From Deltaproteobacteria bacterium (GTDB lineage: Bacteria > Desulfobacterota > DAOWNY01): 11,866 nt of DNA. A model generated the notes under the pieces. It was not told the origin of the DNA, did not search any database, and was given only the letters and a program-made list of their open reading frames with translations. Positions 1 to 5,241 of the stretch are shown one piece after another; the stretch's first letter is position 1, and the number at the start of each line of letters is the position of its first letter. A program made the translations under genes and the position numbers. The stretch spans positions 1 to 11,866 of the forward strand of contig DAOWNY010000029.1 of the NCBI GenBank assembly GCA_030642325.1. Direction: 5' to 3'.

Positions 1-32
1 ACGGTTGACAAGGATTAATCTATTTTCATTAA

Positions 33-716
33 GTGGAGCCAGTGTTAATATCGTTTGATCGAATAAGAAAAATCTATCGTTTGAGTGAGATAGAAATTAA
101 AGCCCTGGATGATGCCTCCTTTCAGATTGAAGAGGGGGAGTTTGTAGCAATTATGGGGCCATCGGGCAGTGGGAAGACAACTATCTTAAACATCTTGGGG
201 TGCCTTGCCCGGCCGAGTTCAGGGGAGTATCTCCTTGATAATAAAAATACTGAACAGATGAATGACAGGGAACTTGCCCGGTTGAGAAATAGTAAAATAG
301 GTTTTGTTTTCCAGAACTTTAATCTCCTTCCCCGCTTTAGTGCCCTGGAGAACGTGGAACTTCCCCTGGTTTATGCCAATGTGGGCAAAAAAGCGAGGGA
401 AAGTCTGTCATTAAAGGCCCTCGGGGAGGTTGGTCTGTCGGATAGAACCGGACATTTGCCCAGTCAACTTTCAGGGGGTGAACAACAGAGGGTGGCCATT
501 GCCAGGGCCTTAGTAAACAATCCTCCACTTATTCTGGCGGATGAGCCCACCGGTAACCTGGACAGCAATTCAGGCAGAGAAATAATGAAGCTCCTTCATA
601 ATATAAATTATCAAGGAAACACCATAATTATGATTACTCATGATCAGGGGATTGCTGACCAGGCCCGAAGGCTTATAGCCCTGAAGGATGGCAAGATTGT
701 CAAAAGAGATGGATGA
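33..716 (+). CDS. MacB/LolD-type ABC transporter ATPase
   Basis: This is the cytoplasmic nucleotide-binding subunit that powers a MacB/LolCDE-class mechanotransmission exporter. Its 227 residues are the normal length for a stand-alone ATPase. Visible motifs: Walker A GPSGSGKTT (42-50), Q-loop Gln94, signature LSGGEQQR (146-153), Walker B LILADEP with Glu171 (166-172), D-loop LD (176-177) and switch His203. The sequence resembles the ATPase half of E. coli MacB over its whole length. GTG at 33 follows an in-frame stop at 30-32 and its N-terminus (MEPVL) lines up with MacB; GTG at 42, preceded closely by GTGGAG, is an alternative. The permease gene starts 6 bases after the stop, so the two are co-transcribed. 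In MacAB-type operons the periplasmic adaptor often precedes the ATPase, which here would lie left of the window (inference). The family call is secure; the substrate is unknown. Confidence 0.95.
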   Translation: MEPVLISFDRIRKIYRLSEIEIKALDDASFQIEEGEFVAIMGPSGSGKTTILNILGCLARPSSGEYLLDNKNTEQMNDRELARLRNSKIGFVFQNFNLLPRFSALENVELPLVYANVGKKARESLSLKALGEVGLSDRTGHLPSQLSGGEQQRVAIARALVNNPPLILADEPTGNLDSNSGREIMKLLHNINYQGNTIIMITHDQGIADQARRLIALKDGKIVKRDG

Positions 717-722
717 TTGTAA

Positions 723-1946
723 ATGCATCTAAAAGAGGAAGTTATTGTTGGTTTCCGGGGGATAGCGGTAAATAAACTACGCTCGGTTCTGACCATGCTG
801 GGAATCATTATCGGAGTAGCCGCAGTAATTGCGATGGTTTCAATCACCGAGGGAGCCAGAAAAAGGATCAACCAGGGGATAGAAGATCTGGGCAGCAATC
901 TTTTAATGGTACTCCCGGAAAAAGTATTTGAGCGGGCAAACAAAAAAGAAGGGGGGAGATCGAGGGGCCTTGCCTATGGCGATGCTTTTGCGATTTCACA
1001 AATATCTCTGATAAAACATGTGGCCCCCATCATTACGATTCCGGCTAAATTGAAATATTTAAAAAATGATTGTGCTGCTAACGTCGAAGGAACTGTCCCT
1101 GCTTATCAAGAAGTAAGAAGTTTTTACGTAAAAACCGGTCGATTCATTTCCCCGCGGGACCTGGAGGGATGCTTGCAAACGGTGGTAATTGGAAAAACAG
1201 TTAAGGAGACTTTGTTTGCGCAGGAAGACCCCATCGGCAAAGAGATTAAGATCGGAAGCAGCAGGTTTGTGGTGACCGGGGTAATGGAAGAGAAGGGCCA
1301 GGTGGCTTTTGTCAATTTTAATGAAAAAGTTTTTATTCCTATCACCACCGCGATGAAAAGATTTACCGGCACCGATTTGGTAAGTAACTTTCAAATTCAG
1401 GCTGTCAACCGGGAAGCAACCGAAAAGGCAATGGCCCTGGTGAAAAAGATTCTTCTTGACCGGCATGAGCAAGTTTTGGATTTTCGCCTGGTTAGCCAGG
1501 AAGAGTTTTTAAAGACCATTGAGCAGACAACCCTCACTTTTAAACTCATGCTGGGGGGGATTGCCGCTATCTCTCTTTTGGTGGGGGGGATAGGGATCAT
1601 GAATATCATGCTGGTTTCAGTAACGGAGAGAACCAGGGAAATCGGAATCAGAAAGGCTTTGGGCGCCACCCGAGGTGATATTCTGGGTCAGTTCCTGGTG
1701 GAATCGGTAACCATCAGCTTTATCGGGGGAGTGCTGGGAATATTGTCGGGAATATTATTGGGACTTACCATCTGCAATATTTTGGCCAGATCGTTTCCCA
1801 CCGCGGGGCAATGGCCCCTGGTGATTTCTCCTGCGTCCATTGCCATTGGTTTCCTTTTTTCGGTTACGGTGGGAATTTTTTTCGGTATTTATCCGGCTTA
1901 CAAGGCCTCTGGTCTGGATCCGGTGGATTCACTACGATACGAGTAA
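723..1946 (+). CDS. MacB/FtsX-family ABC transporter permease
   Basis: This is the inner-membrane subunit of the exporter, partner of the ATPase encoded 6 bases upstream. The 407 residues show the MacB topology: one N-terminal membrane helix (about 19-42, after the conserved NKLRSVLTMLGIIIG stretch), a large periplasmic domain (about 45-270), then three helices (about 271-299, 327-350 and 369-388). The coupling-helix motif TEREIG-like segment appears as RTREIGIRKALGA at about 303-315, and the protein ends with the usual LDPVDSLRYE tail. In E. coli MacB the ATPase and permease are one 648-residue chain; here they are two genes, the arrangement also found in Gram-positive YknYZ and many Gram-negative relatives. 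Likely cargo classes for this family are macrolides, peptides, lipoproteins or siderophores, but the sequence does not choose among them. Confidence 0.93.
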   Translation: MHLKEEVIVGFRGIAVNKLRSVLTMLGIIIGVAAVIAMVSITEGARKRINQGIEDLGSNLLMVLPEKVFERANKKEGGRSRGLAYGDAFAISQISLIKHVAPIITIPAKLKYLKNDCAANVEGTVPAYQEVRSFYVKTGRFISPRDLEGCLQTVVIGKTVKETLFAQEDPIGKEIKIGSSRFVVTGVMEEKGQVAFVNFNEKVFIPITTAMKRFTGTDLVSNFQIQAVNREATEKAMALVKKILLDRHEQVLDFRLVSQEEFLKTIEQTTLTFKLMLGGIAAISLLVGGIGIMNIMLVSVTERTREIGIRKALGATRGDILGQFLVESVTISFIGGVLGILSGILLGLTICNILARSFPTAGQWPLVISPASIAIGFLFSVTVGIFFGIYPAYKASGLDPVDSLRYE

Positions 1947-1948
1947 AG

Positions 1949-1978
1949 CCCTCTCCATAAAATTTTCGATTTTGAGGG
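1949..1978 (+). terminator. Possible weak terminator hairpin after the exporter permease
   Basis: CCCTC (1949-1953) can pair with GAGGG (1974-1978), and inside it AAAAT (1959-1963) with ATTTT (1969-1973), leaving a five-base bulge. It begins 3 bases after the permease stop codon. No T-run follows, so termination is only a possibility. Confidence 0.25.
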
Positions 1979-2072
1979 TATCCCGGCACATTCTACAGGC
2001 AATAAATTAATTTAATTGTATAGGAAATCCCATTTTTTAATCAATTATATCAATTAGTTTCCTTGACCGTGT

Positions 2073-2145
2073 GTGGTAACCACTCACAGCTCGCCCAAAG
2101 GGCGCTAATTTAACCGTAACTGTGTTATTCCGTCCCAGAATGGGA
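2073..2145 (+). promoter_or_regulatory. Leader with three small dyads, one overlapping the Shine-Dalgarno site
   Basis: The 206-base gap before the redoxin gene holds three perfect dyads: GTGGTAACCAC (2073-2083), CGCCCAAAGGGCG (2092-2104) and TCCCAGAATGGGA (2133-2145). The arms CACAG (2085-2089) and CTGTG (2120-2124) can also enclose the second one. The third dyad contains GGGA (2142-2145), the only Shine-Dalgarno candidate for the ATG at 2153, so folding would hide the ribosome site. The first dyad is the right size for an operator half-site pair. The sequences are seen directly; a regulatory role is inferred. I recognise no known riboswitch class and no convincing promoter. Confidence 0.35.
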
Positions 2146-2152
2146 TCGATAA

Positions 2153-2761
2153 ATGAAATTCAAAGATTATTACCATCCCCTGGAGAAGAAAGAAAAGTTA
2201 ATTTTTTATCTGATCACTGTTACAGCGTTATTCTCCTTTTTTTTTACCAGCGTGAGCATTTCTTTTGTTGGGATTAAACTTTTTACTCTTAAGGGGAAAA
2301 AGTTGCCCTTGGGTATCGAAGTCCCGGAAATAGTCCTTAAAGATGAAAAGGGGGAGGCGGTCAATATAACGGGGAAGTCTCAGGTGAAGAAATTGCTGCT
2401 TTTTTTTAAGCCTAAATGTGCTGCGTGTCGGATGGCATTATCCAATCTACAATACATCTCCAAGCAGTATTCTCCTGAGAATATCAAGATTTTCTGCATT
2501 TCTGAAGCTGCTGAAGAAGAAACAAAGAATTTTTTAAAAACCTATGCGATCAATTTTCCCATGTTAATGGACCCGCAAAAATCTTTAAGGAAAATATTCA
2601 AATTCCACAGCACCCCGGCACTTTTTCTGATTGATGAGAATAGTACCATTAAATATGGGCGGATAGGTTTCAGGAAACTGGTTTTTGATGAAATGGTAAT
2701 TAAAGAATTTTTACAAAGCTCTAAAATTCCCATTGAAATATTTGAATCAGAGGATCAGTGA
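2153..2761 (+). CDS. Membrane-anchored TlpA/MauD-like redoxin
   Basis: This is a 202-residue thioredoxin-fold protein tethered to the membrane with its catalytic domain most likely in the periplasm. A charged N-terminus (1-15) leads into one hydrophobic helix (about 16-46), then the AhpC-TSA/redoxin domain (about 52-190). The active site is Cys89-Ala-Ala-Cys92 in the context FFKPKCAACRMA, and the cis-proline loop is STPALFLID with Pro155. Both features fit a thiol-disulfide exchanger such as MauD, TlpA or ResA. A further cysteine, Cys115, lies in the domain. ATG at 2153 has GGGA 7 bases upstream, inside a hairpin. The next gene begins in the stop codon (GTGA overlap), and a MauE-like gene follows, matching the MauD-MauE pairing known from methylamine dehydrogenase maturation. 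No mauA, mauB or other mau gene is visible, so the client protein is unknown. Confidence 0.82.
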   Translation: MKFKDYYHPLEKKEKLIFYLITVTALFSFFFTSVSISFVGIKLFTLKGKKLPLGIEVPEIVLKDEKGEAVNITGKSQVKKLLLFFKPKCAACRMALSNLQYISKQYSPENIKIFCISEAAEEETKNFLKTYAINFPMLMDPQKSLRKIFKFHSTPALFLIDENSTIKYGRIGFRKLVFDEMVIKEFLQSSKIPIEIFESEDQ

Positions 2762-3249
2762 AAAATAATAAAAATTCCAAAGCAGCCTTAAAAGAGGCAG
2801 CAATAATTATTGCCGTTGCCTCTTTAATTGCTCTATTGTTTAACCAATTTCGTATTGATGGATTACCTCTGGTTGAGAATTGGGCCACTAAAATTTTCAA
2901 TAGCCCGTTAAAGATCTCTCTGGATGAAGCAATCAGAGAATTCCGGCAAGGAAAAGCCATCTTTTTGGATGTCCGTTCTAAATTGAGGTATCAAGCCGGA
3001 CATCTTCCCAATGCCATCAATCTGCCTTTTGATTCGTTTTATGAAAACCTGCCGATGATAAAAGAAAAAATATTATCCACTGAAAGGATCATAACTTACG
3101 GTGAGGAGACCGAGTTTTCATTTAGTGGGGATTTAGCTTTTTTGCTGAAGGATTCCGGCTTTAAGGATGTGAGGGTGTTTTTAAATGGATGGCCAAAGTG
3201 GGAAGGGGCGGGACTGCCGTTTGAGAAGGATATAATGGTTGAGAATTAA
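2758..3249 (+). CDS. Membrane-anchored rhodanese-fold protein lacking the catalytic cysteine
   Basis: This 163-residue protein has one N-terminal membrane helix (about 12-30) and a single rhodanese homology domain (about 52-158). Recognisable landmarks are FLDVRS (69-74), AGHLPNAINLPF (80-91) and the C-terminal GFKDVRVFLNGWPKWEGAGLP (134-154). Where active rhodaneses have the cysteine of a VxYC loop, this protein reads ITYGEE (112-117), and the whole chain contains no cysteine. It therefore should not form a persulfide by the classical route; a binding, docking or scaffold role is more likely (inference). The GTG start overlaps the redoxin stop by four bases and is preceded by AGAGGA, indicating translational coupling. 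The MauE-like gene follows closely. Fold assignment is firm; the function is unknown. Confidence 0.83.
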   Translation: MKNNKNSKAALKEAAIIIAVASLIALLFNQFRIDGLPLVENWATKIFNSPLKISLDEAIREFRQGKAIFLDVRSKLRYQAGHLPNAINLPFDSFYENLPMIKEKILSTERIITYGEETEFSFSGDLAFLLKDSGFKDVRVFLNGWPKWEGAGLPFEKDIMVEN

Positions 3250-3280
3250 AGGCCGGAAGGTAATTACAAAAGGATATCCA

Positions 3281-3715
3281 TTGAAGACGATGTATTTGTA
3301 CGCTGGTGAAAAATATGCAATTACCCTTTTTCGGTGGGTACTGGGTTTTATTTTTATTTATGCAAGCCTGGATAAACTGAGGCATCCCTCAGATTTTGCC
3401 GAGGCTGTATATGGCTACCGGATCCTGCCGGAAATCTGTATTAATATTTTTGCAATTATTCTTCCCTGGATAGAATTGATCGGGGGGGGGTTGCTTGTCG
3501 TCGGTTTTTGTAAAAAAGGGAGCATATTAATTATTGACGCTCTTCTGATAATTTTTTTCATGGCAATGGCAATAAACCTGTGGCGGGGGCTGGAAATTGG
3601 ATGCGGTTGTTTTGGGGTGGAGAGCACGGATGACAAGATAAGCGTCTCTTATCTATTAAGAGAGATGGGAATGATTGCCATGGGAATTTATATTTATTTT
3701 TCTAAAGCTGCATAG
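3281..3715 (+). CDS. MauE/DoxX-family redox-associated membrane protein
   Basis: This is an integral membrane protein of four predicted helices (about residues 14-30, 52-76, 80-100 and 124-141 of 144), as in the MauE/DoxX family. It carries the family's Cys-x-Cys signature as CGCFG (108-112), plus Cys53 and Cys77. MauE-type proteins work with MauD-like redoxins in moving reducing equivalents or disulfides at the membrane; the redoxin gene two positions upstream is the obvious partner. I chose TTG at 3281 because AGGA sits 6 bases upstream and the protein begins just before the first helix; ATG at 3290 and TTG at 3239 (AAGGA 8 bases upstream, 11-base overlap with the rhodanese gene) are alternatives. 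The last 14 bases, including the stop, form one arm of a long inverted repeat. DoxX-like proteins have varied roles, so MauE function is inferred from motif and context. Confidence 0.8.
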   Translation: MKTMYLYAGEKYAITLFRWVLGFIFIYASLDKLRHPSDFAEAVYGYRILPEICINIFAIILPWIELIGGGLLVVGFCKKGSILIIDALLIIFFMAMAINLWRGLEIGCGCFGVESTDDKISVSYLLREMGMIAMGIYIYFSKAA

Positions 3716-3753
3716 ATGCAGAATTATTATCATTCCCGTCTATGCAGCTTTAG
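3702..3753. terminator. 14-bp inverted repeat between convergent genes, probable bidirectional terminator
   Basis: CTAAAGCTGCATAG (3702-3715) is exactly repeated in inverse as CTATGCAGCTTTAG (3740-3753), with a 24-base loop. The left arm is the 3' end of the MauE-like gene and contains its TAG stop. The right arm lies 21 bases past the stop of the convergent small gene. Neither side has a strong T-run, so factor-independent termination is plausible but not certain; RNA protection is another possibility. Confidence 0.5.
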
Positions 3754-3774
3754 TTAATGGAGTGGTCAGGTAAA

Positions 3775-3906
3775 TCAGGGGCATTTATTGCCGGTAGCGA
3801 GTTTACAAAGAAGTTCGTTAACTTTTTCTCCCAGAGTGGGGAAACTCTCGGCCGGTGCCGGTCCGGGAGACCTGTGTTGTTTTGTCAGGGTTTTAACGTG
3901 TTTCAT
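3775..3906 (-). CDS. Small 43-residue protein, unrecognised family
   Basis: A short minus-strand frame encodes 43 residues, starting MKHVKTLTKQ and ending LLCKLATGNKCP. The N-terminal third is basic (five of the first twelve residues are Lys, Arg or His), the middle is a Pro/Ala stretch (SPGPAPAES), and the C-terminal part (about 24-38, TLGEKVNELLCKLAT) looks like a short amphipathic helix with Cys34 and Cys42. There is no membrane helix or signal peptide. Evidence that it is expressed: a near-consensus ribosome site GGTGGTGA six bases before the ATG, a plausible promoter at 3945-3972 leaving a leader of roughly 30-40 bases, and a hairpin just downstream shared with the convergent MauE-like gene. 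The opposite strand has two longer frames here but neither has comparable start signals. I do not recognise the family. A regulatory, metal-binding or peptide-precursor role cannot be told apart. Confidence 0.6.
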   Translation of the reverse strand: MKHVKTLTKQHRSPGPAPAESFPTLGEKVNELLCKLATGNKCP

Positions 3907-3944
3907 TTTTATTCACCACCTTTCTTTTATCTTGTATTGTGTGG

Positions 3945-3972
3945 ATTACATCTTTAATTTCATATCGGTAAA
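3945..3972 (-). promoter_or_regulatory. Putative sigma-70 promoter of the 43-residue gene
   Basis: On the minus strand TTTACC (complement of 3967-3972) and TGTAAT (complement of 3945-3950) are 16 bases apart, matching the -35 and -10 consensus at 4/6 and 5/6 positions. Transcription would begin near 3938, leaving a short leader that ends in the GGTGGTGA ribosome site. Identified by eye only. Confidence 0.45.
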
Positions 3973-4199
3973 AGGGAAAAAAACTTAATGCTCCAGTACA
4001 AAAAAATACAGGTAACTATTCAGGTTGTTTGGGCTGTATCCGTTTGCAGTTTACAATTGGTGAAAATCTGGGTCTAAGATGTAATATGAGGTAACTACTT
4101 TAAGGTAATATATACTTTGAGGAGACCGAAGGCTGAAGGTAAAAAAAAGCGGGGTAGCTGTTTATATTTTTTCGAGTGGAAAATATATACCTGGATTAA

Positions 4200-4234
4200 G
4201 CGGTTAGCCTTTAGCAGTTAGTTATTAGTCAAAA
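4200..4234. repeat. Heptad tract, consensus GCNGTTA
   Basis: Five consecutive seven-base units: GCGGTTA, GCCTTTA, GCAGTTA, GTTATTA and GTCAAAA. The G at position 1 is invariant and TTA at positions 5-7 is kept in four units. The last unit is degenerate. Seven is not a multiple of three, so this is not a coding repeat. Confidence 0.5.
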
Positions 4235-4314
4235 TGATCACAGGATGTTTTGCTATTACAAACTTTTACCCATTGGGCGTTTATTTCAAGCTGCCGTAAT
4301 ACCTCGGTTTTTTA

Positions 4315-4349
4315 AAGCTAAATGCTGATTGCCGGCAGCTAATCGCTCA
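4315..4349. repeat. Heptad tract, consensus NNGCTNA
   Basis: Five consecutive seven-base units: AAGCTAA, ATGCTGA, TTGCCGG, CAGCTAA and TCGCTCA. GC is present at positions 3-4 of every unit, and A ends four of the five. The unit differs from the 4200 tract, so several heptad families share this spacer. Confidence 0.45.
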
Positions 4350-4378
4350 ACTTAGGATATAGTTATCTGTTGGAAGTA

Positions 4379-4408
4379 GCCGGTTTTTTTCAGTGCCCCG
4401 GCTTTTAT
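4379..4408 (+). terminator. Weak hairpin with T-rich tail
   Basis: GCCGG (4379-4383) pairs with CCGGC (4398-4402) across a 14-base loop, followed by TTTTAT on the plus strand. The stem is short and no plus-strand gene ends nearby, so its meaning is unclear. Confidence 0.2.
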
Positions 4409-4505
4409 CTAAAATATCTGAGTAGAGTTACATTCATTGAATAAAGACCGTGAATTGTAAACTGAGAACCGTGAACGGTTACACAGACAGACTAAAGGGT
4501 AATCA

Positions 4506-5081
4506 ATGATGGTTAAAGGAACTCTAATAGTATTGAGAGAGCCCAGGGAAGAAGACGTTGACCATGTGGCCCAATGGATACAAAATGACGAATTCCAGTT
4601 ATTTCTGGCAGGAGATCCCCTGGTATCCAGGCAAAAATTGAAGGAGCTATTGCTGACCCAGGTCAAAAATGCCTTCAAATACGACTCGGTGATCAATTTT
4701 ATCATTGAGACCAAAAAAAAGGGAGAACCGATAGGTTTAATCAGGTTCCAGTCCATCAGTTGGATAAACCGTAATGCCATGATGGAGATTTTTATCATCG
4801 AAGAGAAGCAAAATCTTCCTTATGGTCCGGATGCCCTTCTGACTGCTGCCGGTTTTGCTTTTGATGAGTTAAATTTACATAAAATCGGGGCAGTGATTTT
4901 TGAATATAACAAGAGATCCATCCATGTGACCGAAAGGGGAGGGGCCAAAAAAGAGATGGTTTTAAGGAGTCATGTTTTTCGTGAGGGCAGATATCATGAT
5001 GTCTGCAGCTACAGTATATTTAGAAGCGATTATAAAAAAATTATTGAGGGATTAAAGGGAACTTTTTTTGAGAGAAGATAG
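4506..5081 (+). CDS. GNAT-family N-acetyltransferase (RimJ/RimL-like)
   Basis: This 191-residue protein belongs to the Acetyltransf_3 type of GNAT enzymes, which transfer an acetyl group from acetyl-CoA to an amine on a protein or small molecule in the cytoplasm. Typical parts are the N-terminal strand and helix LIVLREPREEDVDHVAQWI (about 7-25), the central strand EPIGLIRFQ (about 73-81) and the C-terminal block N-KRSIHVTERGGAKKEMVLRSHVFREGRYHDV (about 139-171), equivalent to the SxxLxExxGFxxEG...DGxyxDv end of RimJ/RimL proteins. The acetyl-CoA loop, usually [RQ]xxGxG/A, reads NLPYGPDAL (about 104-112) and is poorly conserved. The ATG at 4506 has AAAGGG six bases upstream; a second ATG follows directly at 4509. 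It starts 22 bases after a repeat segment. The substrate cannot be told. Confidence 0.82.
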   Translation: MMVKGTLIVLREPREEDVDHVAQWIQNDEFQLFLAGDPLVSRQKLKELLLTQVKNAFKYDSVINFIIETKKKGEPIGLIRFQSISWINRNAMMEIFIIEEKQNLPYGPDALLTAAGFAFDELNLHKIGAVIFEYNKRSIHVTERGGAKKEMVLRSHVFREGRYHDVCSYSIFRSDYKKIIEGLKGTFFERR

Positions 5082-5140
5082 CAAAAAGTAAATTTCAACC
5101 ATAATGCTGATTCGAATTTTGGCCGGATGAACCAGAAAAA

Positions 5141-5171
5141 TTGGTAGCTTGAGTAACGGGTCCAATATAAT
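5141..5171 (+). promoter_or_regulatory. Possible promoter for the glycosyltransferase-hisHF pair
   Basis: A perfect -10 hexamer TATAAT (5166-5171) lies 71 bases before the glycosyltransferase start; the best -35 is TTGGTA (5141-5146) with a long 19-base spacer. A 7-bp dyad CCGGATC/GATCCGG (5192-5198, 5215-5221) sits in the leader just before the ribosome site. Confidence 0.3.
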
Positions 5172-5241
5172 TAAGATTGGATACAAGATGCCCGGATCAT
5201 AAAAAGATGGAGAGGATCCGGAATAGGGGAGGAGAGAAAAG

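Larger units (their letters stand above)
4035..4483. repeat. 449-bp non-coding segment bounded by inverted heptanucleotide arrays
   Basis: The gap between the small gene and the acetyltransferase gene has no convincing coding frame. It is bounded by two copies of one array in inverse orientation. The right copy (4448-4483) reads in sevens as CCGTGAA, TTGTAAA, CTGAGAA, CCGTGAA and ends in CGGTTACA. The left copy on the minus strand (4056 down to 4035) reads TTGTAAA, CTGCAAA and ends in CGGATACA. Both caps point outward, so the segment resembles an element with terminal inverted repeats that differ by whole heptads. Inside are further seven-base tracts at 4124-4144, 4200-4234 and 4315-4349. No target duplication was found by eye. 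Mobility is a hypothesis; the repeat structure is directly visible. Confidence 0.5.

Noticed and set aside
5..33. TTGACA at 5-10 as a promoter for the exporter genes
   Set aside because: No acceptable -10 hexamer follows at 16-18 bases before the start codon; the sequence is more likely the tail of an upstream gene (frame ending in TAA at 16-18).
2070..2088. CRP-like site TGTG...CACA in the redox operon leader
   Set aside because: The half-sites are separated by a spacer longer than the CRP consensus and are off-centre from the perfect GTGGTAACCAC dyad.
3239..3280. Longer MauE-like start at TTG 3239
   Set aside because: It adds a basic 14-residue tail and overlaps the rhodanese gene. It does have AAGGA at good spacing, so it is a second choice and not excluded.
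3757..3988. Two overlapping plus-strand frames of 66 codons each
   Set aside because: Neither has a usable ribosome site, and both lie opposite the minus-strand small gene, which has better start and promoter signals.
3988..4077. 29-codon plus-strand frame starting ATGCTCCAG
   Set aside because: Its AAAGGGA site is too far from the ATG (about 11 bases) and the frame crosses the left heptad array, so it is probably chance.
4035..4483. CRISPR array
   Set aside because: The repeats are seven-base units in immediate tandem, with no long identical repeats and no unique spacers.
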